A stretch of DNA of 64,000 nt from Chrysopilus asiliformis (GCA_964034945.1 OZ035961.1:59942084-60006083); one strand, 5' to 3'. Numbered from the stretch's first letter, positions 34,951 to 48,233 are shown. Numbers and translations are program-made. Notes: generated by a model not told the origin, from the letters alone.

Positions 34951-36599
34951 GGCGTGGCCGAGTTAAGCCACGCCCCCTCTCAGAAATCGATCTCCCATCA
35001 AAATTGGAAAAAGGGGCGTGGCCGAGTTAAGCCCCGCTCCCTCAGAAATCGATTTCCCATCAAAATTGGAAAAAGGGGCGTTGCCGAGTTAAGCCCCGCC
35101 CCCTCTCAGAAATCGATTTCCCATCAAAATTGGAGGAAGGGGCGTGGCCGATTTAAGCCCCGCCCCCTCTCAGAAATCGATTTCCCATCAAAATTGGAAA
35201 AAGGGGCGTCGCCGAGTTAAGCCCCGCCCCCTCTCAGAAATCGATTTCCCATCAAAATTGGAAAAAGGGGCGTGGCCGAGTCAAGCCCAGCCCCCTCTCA
35301 GAAATCGATTTCCCATCAAAATTGGAAAAAGGGGCGTGGCCGAGTTAAGCCCCACCCCCTCTCAGAAATCGATTTCCCATCAAAATTGGAAAAAGGGGCG
35401 TGGCCGAGTTAAGCCCCGCCCCCTCTCAGAAATCAATTTCCCATCAAAATTGGAAAAAGGGGCGTGGTCGAGTTAAGCCCCGCCCCCTCTCAGAAATCGA
35501 TTTCCCATCAAAATTGGAAAAAGGGGCGTGGCCGAGTTGAGTCCCGCCCCCTCTCAGAAATCGATTTCCCATCAAAATTGGAAAAAGGGGCGTGGCCTAG
35601 TTAAGCCCCCCCCTTCTCAGAAATCGATTTCCCATCAAAATTGGAAAAAGGGGCGTGGCCGAGTTAAGCCCCGCTCTCTCTCAGAAATCGATTTCCCATC
35701 AAAATTGGAAAAAAAGGCGTGGCCGAGTTAAGCCCCGCCCCCTCTCAGAAATCGATTTCCCATCAAAATTGGAAAAAGGGGCGTGGCCGAGTTAAGCCCC
35801 GCCCCCTCTCAGAAATCGATTTCCCATCAAAATTGGAAAAAGGGGCGTGGCCGAGTGAAGCCCCGCCCCCTCTCAGAAATCGATCTCCCATCAAAATTGG
35901 AAAAAGGGGCGTGGCCGAGTAAAGTCCCGCCCCCTTTCAGAAATCGATTTCCCATCAAAATTGGAAAAAGGGGCGTGGCCGAGTTAAGCTCCGCCCCATC
36001 TCAGAAATCGAAAAAGGGGCGTGGCCGAGTTAAGCCCCGCCCCCTCTCAGAAATCGATTTCCCATCAAAATTGGAAAAAGGGGCGTGACCGTGTTAAGTC
36101 CCGCCCCCTCTCAGAAATCGATTTCCCATCAAAATTGGAAAAAGGGGCGTGGCCGAGTTAAGCCCCGCCCCCTCTCAGAAATCGATTTCCCTTCAAAATT
36201 GGAAAAAGGGGCGTGGCCGAGTTAAGCCCCGCCCCCTCTCAGAAATCGATTTCCCATCAAAATTGGAAAAAGGGGCGTGGCCGAGTTAAGCCCCGCTCCC
36301 TCAGAAATCGATTTCCCATCAAAATTGGAAAAAGGGGCGTGGCCGAGTTAAGCCCCGCCCCTCTCAGAAAACGATTTCCCATCAAAATTGGAAAAAGGGG
36401 CGTGGCCGAGTTGAGCCCCGCCCCCTCTCAGAAATCGATTTCCCATCAAAATTGGAAAAAGGGGCGTGGCCGAGTTAAGCCCCGCCCCCTCTCAGAAATC
36501 GATTTCCCATCAAAATTGGAAAAAGAGGCGTGGCCGAGTTAAGCCACGCCCCCTCTCAGAAATCGATCTCCCATCAAAATTGGAAAAAGGGGCGTGGCC
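34951..36599 (+). repeat. Right end of the 16.7-kb unit
   Basis: Begins with a perfect-stem monomer (34949-34976), then ggcgttgccgag, ggaggaagg, ggcgtcgccgag near 35,209, gtcaagcccag, aatcaattt, a gccccccccttctcag monomer near 35,608 and a family B block with the 46-bp monomer 35970-36015 and cagaaaacg near 36,367. It ends with aagaggcgtgg and aagccacgcc near 36,535-36,548. The same order is at 51.67-53.32 kb. Confidence 0.75.
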
Positions 36600-36600
36600 G

Positions 36601-37020
36601 AGTAAAGTCCCGCCCCCTCTCAGAAATCGATTTCCCATCAAAATTGGAATAAGGGCGTGGCCGAGTTAAGCCCCGCCCACTCTCAGATATCGATTTCCCA
36701 TCAAAATTGGAAAAAGGGGCGTGGCCGAGTTAAGCCCCGCCCCCTCTCAGAAATCGATTTCCCATCAAAATTGGAAAAAGGGGCGTGGCCGAGTGAAGCC
36801 CCGCCCCCTCTCAGAAATCGATTTCCCATCAAAATTGGAAAAAGGGGCGTGGCCGAGTAAAGTCCCGCCCCCTCTCAGAAATCGATTTCCCATCAAAATT
36901 GGAATAAGGGCGTGGCCGAGTTAAGCCCCGCCCACTCTCAGATATCGATTTCCCATCAAAATTGGAAAAAGGGGCGTGGCCGAGTTAAGCCCCGCCCCCT
37001 CTCAGAAATCGATTTCCCAT
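36601..37020 (+). repeat. Local duplication at the junction of the 16.7-kb copies
   Basis: 36601-36765 is repeated at 36856-37020, a spacing of 255 bp (three 64-bp monomers and one of 63 bp). Both pieces carry gtaaagtcccg, the short ggaataaggg join and gatatcg. The first piece also matches 20026-20190. The second belongs to the regular register of copy 2. The sequence therefore steps back by about 255 bp exactly where copy 1 of the large duplication ends and copy 2 begins, as expected at a slipped or unequal crossover joint. Confidence 0.8.
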
Positions 37021-37470
37021 AAAAATTGGAAAAAGGGGCGTGGTCGAGTTAAGCCCCGCCCCCTCTCAGAAATCGATTTCCCATCAAAATTTGAAAAAGG
37101 GGCGTGGCCGAGTTAAGCCCCGCCCCCTCTCAGAAATCGATTTCCCATCAAAATTGGAAAAAGGGGCGTGGCCGAGTTAAGCCCCGCCCCCTCTCAGAAA
37201 TCGATTTCCCATCAAAATTGGAAAAAGGGCGTGGCCGAGTCAAGCCCCGCCCCCTCAGAAATCGATTTCCCATTAAAATTGGAAAAAGGGGCGTGGCCGA
37301 GTAAAGCCCCGCCCCCTCAGAAATCGATTTCCCATTAAAATTGGAAAAAGGGGCGTGGCCGAGTTAAGCCCCGCCCCTCTCAGAAATCGATTTCCCTTCA
37401 AAATTGGAAAAAGGGGCGTGGCCGAGTTAAGCCCCGCCCCCTCTCAGAAATCGATTTCCCATCAAAATTT

Positions 37471-40400
37471 GAAAAAGGGGCGTGGCCGAGTTAAGCCCCG
37501 CCCCCTCTCAGAAATCGATTTCCCATCAAAATTGGAAAAAGGGGCGTGGCCGAGTTAAGCCCCGCCCCCTCTCAGAAATCAATTTCCCATCAAAATTGGA
37601 AAAAGGGGCGTGGTCGAGTTAAGCCCCGCCCCCTCTCAGAAATCGATTTCCCATCAAAATTGGAAAAAGGGGCGTGGCCGAGTTGAGTCCCGCCCCCTCT
37701 CAGAAATCTATTTCCCATCAAAATTGGAAAAAGGGGCGTGGCCTAGTTAAGCCCCGCCCCTTCTCAGAAATCGATTTCCCATCAAAATTGGAAAAAGGGG
37801 CGTGGCCGAGTTAAGCCCCGCTCTCTCTCAGAAATCGATTTCCCATCAAAATTGGAAAAAAAGGCGTGGCCGAGTTAAGCCCCGCCCCCTCTCAGAAATC
37901 GATTTCCCATCAAAATTGGAAAAAGGGGCGTGGCCGAGTTAAGCCCCGCCCCCTCTCAGAAATCGATTTCCCATCAAAATTGGAAAAAGGGGCGTGGCCG
38001 AGTGAAGCCCCGCCCCCTCTCAGAAATCGATCTCCCATCAAAATTGGAAAAAGGGGCGTGGCCGAGTAAAGTCCCGCCCCCTCTCAGAAATCGATTTCCC
38101 ATCAAAATTGGAAAAAGGGGCGTGGCCGAGTTAAGCTCCGCCCCATCTCAGAAATCGAAAAAGGGGCGTGGCCGAGTTAAGCCCCGCTCCCTCAGAAATC
38201 GATTTCCCATCAAAATTGGAAAAAGGGGCGTGGCCGAGTTAAGCCCCGCCCCCTCTCAGAAATCGATTTCCCATCAAAATTGGAAAAAGGTGCGTGGCCC
38301 AGTAAGGCCCCGCCCCCTCTCAGAAATCGATTTCCCATCAAAATTGGAAAAAGGGGCGTGGCCGAGTTAAGCCCCGCCCCCTCTCAGAAATCGATTTCCC
38401 ATCAAAATTGGAAAAAAGGGCGTGGCCGAGTTAAGCCCCGCCCCCTCTCAGAAATCGATTTCCCATCAAAGTTGGAAAAAGGGGCGTGGCCGAGTTAAGC
38501 CCCGCCCCTCAGAAATCAATTTCCCATCAAAATTGGAAAAAGGGGCGTGGCCGAGTTAAGCCCCGCCCCCTCTCAGAAATCGATTTCCCATCAAAATTGG
38601 AAAAAGGGGCGTGGCCGAGTTAAGCCCCGCCCCCTCTCAGAAATCGATTTCCCATCAAAATTGGAAAAAGGGGCGTGGCCGAGTTAAGCCCCGCCCCCTC
38701 TCAGAAATCGATTTCCCATCAAAATTGGAAAAAGGGGCGTGGCCGAGTTAAGCCCCGCCCCCTCAGAAATCGATTTCTCATCAAAATTGGAAAAAGGGGC
38801 GTGGCCGAGTTAAGCCCCGCCCCCTCTCAGAAATCGATTTCCCATCAAAATTGGAAAAAGGGGCGTGGCCGAGTTAAGCCTCGCCCCCTCTCAGAAATCG
38901 ATTTCCCATCAAAATTGGAAAAAGGGGCGTGGCCGAGTTAAGCCCCGCCCCCTCTCAGAAATCGATTTCCCATCAAAATTGGAAAAAGGGGCGTGGCCGA
39001 GTCAAGCCCAGCCCCCTCTCAGAAATCGATTTCCCATCAAAATTGGAAAAAGGGGCGTGGTCGAGTTAAGCCCCGCCCCCTCTCAGAAATCGATTTCCCA
39101 TCAAAATTGGAAAAAGGGGCGTGGCCGAGTTAAGCCCCGCCCCCTCTCAGAAATCGATTTCCCATCAAAATTGGAAAAAGGGGCGTGGCCGAGTCAAGCC
39201 CCGCCCCCTCTCAGAAATCGATTTCCCATCAAAATTGGAAAAAGGGGCGTGGTCGAGTTAAGCCCCGCCCCCTCTCAGAAATCGATTTCCCATCAAAATT
39301 GGAAAAAGGGGCGTGGCCGAGTTAAGCCCCGCCCCCTCTCAGAAATCGATTTCCCATCAAAATTGGAAAAAGGGGCGTGGCCTAGTTAAGCCCCGCCCCT
39401 TCTCAGAAATCGATTTCCCATCAAAATTGGAAAAAGGGGCGTGGCCGAGTTAAGCCCCGCTCCCTCTCAGAAATCGATTTCCCATCAAAATTGGGAAAAA
39501 AGGCGTGGCCGAGTTAAGCCCCGCCCCCTCTCAGAAATCGATTTCCCATCAAAATTGGAAAAAGGGGCGTGGCCGAGTAAAGTCCCGCCCCCTCTCAGAA
39601 ATCGATTTCCCATCAAAATTGGAAAAAGGGGCGTGGCCGAGTTAAGCCCCGCCCCCTCTCAGAAATCGATTTCCCACCAAAATTGGAAAAAGGGGCGTGG
39701 CCGAGTTAAGCCCCGCCCCCTCTCAGAAATCGATTTCCCATCAAAATTGGAGGAAGGGGCGTGGCCGATTTAAGCCCCGCCCCCTCTCAGAAATCGATTT
39801 CCCACCAAAATTGGAAAAAGGGGCGTGGCCGAGTGAAGTCCCGCCCCCTCTCAGGAAAATCGATTTCCCATCAAAATTGGAAAAAGGGGCGTGGCCGAGT
39901 TAAGCCCCGCCCCCTCTCAGAAATCGATTTCCCATCAAAATTGGAAAAAGGGGCGTGGCCGAGTGAAGCCCCGCCCCCTCTCAGAAATCGATTTCCCATC
40001 AAAATTGGAAAAAGGGGCGTGGCCGAGTAAAGTCCCGCCCCCTCTCAGAAATCGATTTCCCATCAAAATTGGAATAAGGGCGTGGCCGAGTTAAGCCCCG
40101 CCCACTCTCAGATATCGATTTCCCATCAAAATTGGAAAAAGGGGCGTGGCCGAGTTAAGCCCCGCCCCCTCTCAGAAATCGATTTCCCATAAAAATTGGA
40201 AAAAGGGGCGTGGTCGAGTTAAGCCCCGCCCCCTCTCAGAAATCGATTTCCCATCAAAATTTGAAAAAGGGGCGTGGCCGAGTTAAGCCCCGCCCCCTCT
40301 CAGAAATCGATTTCCCATCAAAATTGGAAAAAGGGGCGTGGCCGAGTTAAGCCCCGCCCCCTCTCAGAAATCGATTTCCCATCAAAATTGGAAAAAGGGC

Positions 40401-40637
40401 GTGGCCGAGTCAAGCCCCGCCCCCTCAGAAATCGATTTCCCATTAAAATTGGAAAAAGGGGCGTGGCCGAGTAAAGCCCCGCCCCCTCAGAAATCGATTT
40501 CCCATTAAAATTGGAAAAAGGGGCGTGGCCGAGTTAAGCCCCGCCCCTCTCAGAAATCGATTTCCCTTCAAAATTGGAAAAAGGGGCGTGGCCGAGTTAA
40601 GCCCCGCCCCCTCTCAGAAATCGATTTCCCATCAAAA
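37471..40637 (+). repeat. Higher-order unit F, copy c
   Basis: This third copy of the 3.17-kb unit lies inside copy 2 of the large duplication. Its offset is exactly 20,000 bp from copy a (aatctattt 17707 and 37707; 46-bp monomer 18117 and 38117) and 16,831 bp from copy b. At its right end it follows copy a through the ataaaaattgg and aaaatttgaaaaa monomers (about 40,190-40,262). It then follows copy b, keeping the full ccccctcag monomer that copy a has lost near 20,421. It is therefore a mosaic of the two earlier copies. Confidence 0.86.
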
Positions 40638-43600
40638 TTGGAAAAAGGGGCGTGGCCGAGTAAAGCCCCGCCCCCTCTCAGAAATCGATTTCCCATCAAA
40701 ATTGGAAAAAGGGCGTGGCCGTGTCAAGCCCCGCCCCCTCTCAGAAATCGATTTCCCATCAAAATTGGAAAAAGGGGCGTGGCCGAGTTAAGCCCCGCCC
40801 CCTCTCAGAAATCGATTTCCCATCAAAATTGGAAAAAGGGGCGTGGCCGAGTTAAGCCCCGCCCCCTCTCAGAAATCGATTTCCCATCAAAATTGGAAAA
40901 AGGGGCGTGGCCGAGTTAAGCCCCGCCCCCTCTCAGAAATCGATTTCCCATCAAAATTGGAAAAAGGGGCGTGGCCGAGTGAAGCCCCGCCCCCTCTCAG
41001 AAATCGATTTCCCATCAAAATTGGAAAAAGGGGCGTGGCCGATTTAAGCCCCGCCCCCTCTCAGAAATCGATTTCCCATTAAAATTTAAAAAAGGGGCGT
41101 GGCCGAGTTAAGCCCCGCCCCCTCAGAAATCGATTTCCCATTAAAATTGGAAAAAGGGGCGTGGCCGAGTTAAGCCCCGCCCCCTCTCAGAAATCGATTT
41201 CCCTTCAAAATTGGAAAAAGGGGCGTGGCCGAGTTAAGCCCCGCCCCCTCTCAGAAATCGATTTCCCATCAAAATTGGAAAAAGGGGCGTGGCCGAGTTA
41301 AGCCCCGCCCCCTCTCAGAAATCGATTTCCCATCAAAATTGGAAAAAGGGCGTGGCCGAGTCAAGCCCCGCCCCCTCTCAGAAATCGATTTCCCATCAAA
41401 ATTGGAAAAAGGGGCGTGGCCGAGTTAAGCCCCGCACTCTCTCAGAAATCGATTTCCCATAAAAATTGGAAAAAGGGCCGTGGCCGAGTTAAGCCCCGCC
41501 CCAGCTCAGAAATCGAAAAAGGGGCGTGGCCGAGTTAAGCCCCGCCCCCTCTCAGAAATCGATTTCCCATCAAAATTGGAAAAAGGGGCGTGGCCCAGTT
41601 AAGCCCCGCCCCCTCTCAGAAATCGATTTCCCATCAAATTTAGAAAAAGGGGCGTGGCCGAGTCAAGCCCCGCCCCCTCTCAGAAATCGATTTCCCATCA
41701 AAATTGGAAAAAGGGGCGTGGCCGAGTTAAGCCCCGCCCCCTCAGAAATCGATTTCCCATCAAAATTGGAAAAAGGGGCGTGACCCAGTTAAGCCCCGCC
41801 CCCTCTCAGAAATCGATTTCCCATCAAAATTGGAAAAAGGGGCGTGGTCGAGTTAAGCCCCGCCCCCTCTCAGAAATCGATTTCCCATCAAAATTGGAAA
41901 AAGGGGCGTGGCCGAGTGAAGCCCCACCCCCTCTCAGAAATCGATCTCCCATCAAAATTGGAAAAAGGGGCGTGGCCGAGTAAAGTCCCGCCCCCTCTCA
42001 GAAATCGATTTCCCATCAAAATTGGAAAAAGCGGCGTGGCCGAGTTAAGCCCCGCCCCCTCTCAGAAATCGATTTCCCATCAAAATTGGAAAAAAGGGCG
42101 TGGCCGAGTTAAGCCCCGCCCCCTCTCAGAAATCGATTTCCCATCAAATTTAGAAAAAGGGGCGTGGCCGAGTCAAGCCCCGCCCCCTCAGAAATCGATT
42201 TCCCATCAAAATTGGAAAAAGGGGCGTGGCCGATTTAAGCCCCGCCCCCTCTCAGAAATCGATTTCCCATTAAAATTTAAAAAAGGGGCGTGGCCGAGTT
42301 AAGCCCCGCCCCCTCAGAAATCGATTTCCCATTAAAATTGGAAAAAGGGGCGTGGCCGAGTTAAGCCCCGCCCCCTCTCAGAAATCGATTTCCCTTCAAA
42401 ATTGGAAAAAGGGGCGTGGCCGAGTTAAGCCCCGCCCCCTCTCAGAAATCGATTTCCCATCAAAATTGGAAAAAGGGGCGTGGCCGAGTTAAGCCCCGCC
42501 CCCTCTCAGAAATCGATTTCCCATCAAAATTGGAAAAAGGGCGTGGCCGAGTCAAGCCCCGCCCCCTCTCAGAAATCGATTTCCCATCAAAATTGGAAAA
42601 AGGGGCGTGGCCGAGTTAAGCCCCGCACTCTCTCAGAAATCGATTTCCCATAAAAATTGGAAAAAGGGCCGTGGCCGAGTTAAGCCCCGCCCCAGCTCAG
42701 AAATCGAAAAAGGGGCGTGGCCGAGTTAAGCCCCGCCCCCTCTCAGAAATCGATTTCCCATCAAAATTGGAAAAAGGGGCGTGGCCCAGTTAAGCCCCGC
42801 CCCGTCTCAGAAATCGATTTCCCATCAAATTTAGAAAAAGGGGCGTGGCCGAGTCAAGCCCCGCCCCCTCAGAAATCGATTTCCCATCAAAATTGGAAAA
42901 AGGGGCGTGGCCGAGTTAAGCCCCGCCCCCTCTCAGAAATCGATTTCCCATCAAAATTGGAAAAAGGGGCGTGGCCGAGGTAAGCCCCGCCCCCTCTCAG
43001 AAATCGATTTCCCATCAAAATTGGAAAAAGGGGCGTGGCCGAGTTAAGCCCCGCCCCCTCAGAAATCGATTTCCCATCAAAATTGGAAAAAGGGGCGTGG
43101 CCGAGTTAAGCCCCGCCCCCTCTCAGAAATCGATTTCCCATCAAAATTGGAAAAAGGGGCGTGGCCGAGTTAAGCCCCGCCCCCTCTCAGAAATCGATTT
43201 CCCATCAAAATTGGAAAAAGGGGCGTGGCCGAGTTAAGCCCCGCTCCCTCAGAAATCGATTTCCCATCAAAATTGGAAAAAGGGGCGTGGCCGAGTTAAG
43301 CCCCGCCCCCTCTCAGAAATCGATTTCCCATCAAAATTGGAAAAAGGGGCGTGGCCGAGTTAAGCCCCGCTCCCTCAGAAATCGATTTCCCATCAAAATT
43401 GGAAAAAGGGGCGTGGCCGAGTTAAGCCCCGCCCCTCTCAGAAAACGATTTCCCATCAAAATTGGAAAAAGGGGCGTGGCCGAGTTGAGCCCCGCCCCCT
43501 CTCAGAAATCGATTTCCCATCAAAATTGGAAAAAGGGGCGTGGCCGAGTTAAGCCCCGCCCCCTCTCAGAAATCGATTTCCCATCAAAATTGGAAAAAGG

Positions 43601-46600
43601 GGCGTGGCCGAGTTAAGCCACGCCCCCTCTCAGAAATCGATCTCCCATCAAAATTGGAAAAAGGGGCGTGGCCAAGTTAAGTCCCGCCCCCTCTCAGAAA
43701 TCGATTTCCCATCAAAATTGGAAAAAGGGGCGTGGCCGAGTTAAGCCCCGCCCCCTCTCAGAAATCGATTTCCCATCAAAATTGGAAAAAGGGGCGTGGC
43801 CTAGTTAAGCCCGCCCCTTCTCAGAAATCGATTTCCCATCAAAATTGGAAAAAGGGGCGTGGCCGAGTTAAGCCCCGCTCCCTCTCAGAAATCGATTTCC
43901 CATCAAAATTGGAAAAAAAGGCGTGGCCGAGTTAAGCCCCGCCCCCTCTCAGAAATCGATTTCCCATCAAAATTGGAAAAAGGGGCGTGGACGAGTTAAG
44001 CCCCGCCCCCTCTCAGAAATCGATTTCCCATCAAAATTGGAAAAAGGGGCGTGGCCGAGTGAAGCCCCGCCCCCTCTCAGAAATCGATCTCCCATCAAAA
44101 TTGGAAAAAGGGGCGTGGCCAAGTTAAGCCCCGCCCCTCTCAGCAATCGATTTCCCATCAAAATTGGAAAAAGGGGCGTGGCCGAGTTAAGCCCCGCCCC
44201 TCTCAGAAATCGATTTCCCATCAAAATTGGAAAAAGGGGCGTGGCCGAGTTAAGCCCCGCCCCCTCTCAGAAATCGATTTCCCATCAAAATTGGAAAAAG
44301 GGGCGTGGCCGAGTTAAGCCCCGCCCCCTCTCAGAAATCGATTTCCCATCAAAATTGGAAAAAGGGGCGTGGCCGAGTTAAGCCCCGCTCCCTCAGAAAT
44401 CGATTTCCCATCAAAATTGGAAAAAGGGGCGTGGCCGAGTTAAGCCCCGCCCCCTCTCAGAAATCGATTTCCCATCAAAATTGGAAAAAGGTGCGTGGCC
44501 CAGTAAGGCCCCGCCCCCTCTCAGAAATCGATTTCCCTTCAAAATTGGAAAAAGGGGCGTGGCCGAGTTAAGCCCCGCCCCCTCTCAGAAATCGATTTCC
44601 CATCAAAATTGGAAAAAGGGGCGTGGCCGAGTTAAGCCCCGCCCCCTCTCAGAAATCGATTTCCCATCAAAATTGGAAAAAGGGCGTGGCCGAGTCAAGC
44701 CCCGCCCCCTCAGAAATCGATTTCCCATTAAAATTGGAAAAAGGGGCGTGGCCGAGTCAAGCCCCGCCCCCTCTCAGAAATCGATCTTCCATCAAAATTG
44801 GAAAAAGGGGCGTGGCCGAGTTAAGTCCCGCCCCCTCTCAGAAATCGATTTCCCATCAAAATTGGAAAAAGGGGCGTGGCCGAGTTAAGCCCCGCCCCCT
44901 CTCAGAAATCGATTTCCCATCAAAATTGGAAAAAGGGCCGTGGCCGAGTTAAGCCCCGCCCCCTCTCAGAAATCGATTTCCCATCAAAATTGGAAATAGG
45001 GGCGTGGCCGAGTTAAGCCCGCCCCCTCTCAGAAATCGATTTCCCATCAAAATTGGAAAAAGGGGCGTGGCCGAGCTAAGCCCCGCCCCCTCTCAGAAAT
45101 CGATTTCCCATCAAAATTGGAAAAAGGGGCGTGACCCAGTTAAGCCCCGCCCCCTCTCAGAAATCGATTTCCCATCAAAATTGGAAAAAGGGGCGTGGCC
45201 GAGTTAAGCCCCGCCCCCTCAGAAATCGATTTCCCATCAAAATTGGAAAAAGGGGCGTGACCCAGTTAAGCCCCGCCCCCTCTCAGAAATCGATTTCCCA
45301 TCAAAATTGGGAAAAGGGGCGTGGCCGAGTTAAGCCCCGCCCCCTCTCAGAAATCGATTTCCCATCAAAATTGGAAAAAGGGGCGTGGCCGAGTTAAGCC
45401 CCGCCCCCTCTCAGAAATCGATTTCCCATCAAAATTGGAAAAAGGGGCGTGGCCGAGTGAAGCCCCGCCCCCTCTCAGAAATCGATTTCCCATCAAAATT
45501 GGAAAAAGGGGCGTGGCCGAGTTAAGCCCCGCCCCCTCTCAGAAATCGATTTCCCATCAAAATTGGAAAAAGGGGCGTGGCCGAGTTAAGCCCCGCCCCC
45601 TCTCAGAAATCGATTTCCCATCAAAATTGGAAAAAGGGGCGTGGCCGAGTTAAGCCCCGCCCCCTCTCAGAAATCGATTTCCCATCAAAATTGGAAAAAG
45701 GGGCGTGGCCGAGTGAAGCCCCGCCCCCTCTCAGAAATCGATTTCCCATCAAAATTGGAAAAAGGGGGGTGGCCGAGTTAAGCCCGGCCCCCTCTCAGAA
45801 ATCGATTTCCCATCAAAATTGGAAAAAGGGGCGTGGCCGAGTTAAGCCCCGCCCCCTCTCAGAAATCAATTTCCCATCAAAATTGGAAAAAGGGGCGTGG
45901 CCGAGTGAAGCCCCGCCTCCTCTCCGAAATCGATTTCCCATCAAAATTGGAAAAAGGGGCGTGGCCGAGTTAAGCCCCGCCCCCTCTCAGAAATCGATTT
46001 CCCATCAAAATTGGAAAAAGGGGCGTGGCCGAGTGAAGCCCCGCCCCCTCTCAGAAATCGATTTCCCATCAAAATTGGAAAAAGGGGGGTGGCCGAGTTA
46101 AGCCCGGCCCCCTCTCAGAAATCGATTTCCCATCAAAATTGGAAAAAGGGGCGTGGCCGAGTTAAGCCCCGCCCCCTCTCAGAAATCAATTTCCCATCAA
46201 AATTGGAAAAAGGGGCGTGGTCGAGTTAAGCCCCGCCCCCTCTCAGAAATCGATTTCCCATCAAAATTGGAAAAAGGGGCGTGGCCGAGTTAAGCCCCGC
46301 CCCCTCTCAGAAATCGATTTCTCATCAAAATTGGAAAAAGGGGCGTGGCCGAGTTAAGCCCCGCCCCCTCTCAGAAATCGATTTCCCATCAAAATTGGAA
46401 AAAGGGGCGTGGCCGAGTTAAGCCCCGCCCCCTCTCAGAAATCGATTTCCCATCAAAATTGGAAAAAGGGGGGTGGCCGAGTTAAGCCCGGCCCCCTCTC
46501 AGAAATCGATTTCCCATCAAAATTGGAAAAAGGGGCGTGGCCGAGTTAAGCCCCGCCCCCTCTCAGAAATCGATTTCCCATCAAAATTGGAAAAAGGGGC

Positions 46601-48233
46601 GTGGCCGAGTTAAGCCCCGCCCCCTCAGAAATCGATTTCCCATCAAAATTGGAAAAAGGGGCGTGACCCAGTTAAGCCCCGCCCCCTCTCAGAAATCGAT
46701 TTCCCATCAAAATTGGAAAAAGGGGCGTGGTCGAGTTAAGCCCCGCCCCCTCTCAGAAATCGATTTCCCATCAAAATTGGAAAAAGGGGCGTGGCCGAGT
46801 TAAGCCCCGCCCCCTCAGAAATCGATTTCCCATCAAAATTGGAAAAAGGGGCGTGGCCGAGTTAAGCCCCGCCCCCTCTCAGAAATCGATTTCCTTTCAA
46901 AATTGGAAAAAGGGGCGTGGCCGAGTTGAGCCCCGCCCCCTCTCAGAAATCGATTTCCCATCAAAATTGGAAAAAGGGGCGGGGCCGAGTTAAGCCCCGC
47001 CCCCTCAGAAATCGATTTCCCATCAAAATTGGAAAAAGGGGCGTGGCCGAGTTAAGCCCCGCCCCCTCTCAGAAATCGATTTCCCATCAAAATTGGAAAA
47101 AGGGGCGTGGCCGAGTTAAGCCCCGCCCCCTCTCAGAAATCGATTTCCCATCAAAATTGGAAAAAGGGGCGTGGCCGAGTTAAGCCCCGCTCCCTCAGAA
47201 ATCGATTTCCCATCAAAATTGGAAAAAGGGGCGTGGCCGAGTTAAGCCCCGCCCCCTCTCAGAAATCGATTTCCCATCAAAATTGGAAAAAGGGGCGTGG
47301 CCGAGTTAAGCCCCGCCCCCTCTCAGAAATCGATTTCCCATCAAAATTGGAAAAACGGCGTGGCCGAGTCAAGCCCCGCCCCCTCTCAGAAATCGATTTC
47401 CCATCAAAATTGGAAAAAAGGGCGTGGCCGAGTTAAGCCCCGCCCCAGCTCAGAAATCGAAAAAGGGGCGTGGCCGAGTTAAGCCCCGCCCCCTCTCAGA
47501 AATCGATTTCCCATCAAAATTGGAAAAAGGGGCGTGGCCCAGTTAAGCCCCGCCCCCTCTCAGAAATCGATTTCCCATCAAATTTAGAAAAAGGGGCGTG
47601 GCCGAGTCAAGCCCCGCCCCCTCAGAAATCGATTTCCCATCAAAATTGGAAAAAGGGGCGTGGCCGAGTTAAGCCCCGCCCCCTCTCAGAAATCGATTTC
47701 CCATCAAAATTGGAAAAAGGGGCGTGGCCGAGTTAAGCCCCGCCCCCTCTCAGAAATCGATTTCCCATCAAAATTGGAAAAAGGGGCGTGGCCGAGTTAA
47801 GCCCCGTTCCCTCAGAAATCGATTTCCCATCAAAATTGGAAAAAGGGGCGTGGCCGAGTTAAGCCCCGCCCCCTCTCAGAAATCGATTTCCCATCAAAAT
47901 TGGAAAAAGGGGCGTGGCCGAGTTGAGCCCCGCCCCCTCTCAGAAATCGATTTCCCATCCAAATTGGAAAAAGCGGCGTGGCCGAGTTAAGCCCCGCCCC
48001 CTCTCAGAAATCGATTTCTCATCAAAATTGGAAAAAGGGGCGTGGCCGAGTTAAGCTCCGCCCCCTCTCAGAAATCGATTTCCCATCAAAATTGGAAAAA
48101 GGGGCGTGGCCGAGTTAAGTCCCGCCCCCTCTCAGAAAGCCGAGTTAAGTCCCGCCCCCTCTCAGAAATCGATTTCCCATCAAAATTGGAAAAAAGGGCG
48201 TGGCCGAGTTAAGCCCCGCCCCCTCTCAGAAAT

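Larger units (their letters stand above)
19859..36599 (+). repeat. 16.7-kb tandem duplication, copy 1
   Basis: The whole segment reappears at 36689-53318. The offset is 16,830-16,831 at the left, 16,829 from about 23.4 kb, 16,828 from about 27.4 kb, 16,764-16,765 from about 28.2 kb (one 64-bp monomer present here and absent in copy 2), and 16,719 from 31.99 kb (the 46-bp monomer 31941-31986 is absent in copy 2). Left homology starts after the caggaaaatcg/cagatatcg difference; right homology stops at base 36600, where ggccgagtaaag differs from ggccaagttaag. I noted only about ten substitutions or single-base indels across the pair, for example 27814, 31716 and 33533. It contains F copy b, an A-like block, an E block and the 1.24-kb units. 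Confidence 0.9.

Noticed and set aside
43967..44224. Reverse-strand ORFs here and at 10842-11036 and 27138-27332
   Set aside because: They arise where 63-bp monomers (cccctctcag) shift the reverse frame past its usual stops. All three lie at equivalent places of the repeated E block and have no independent support.
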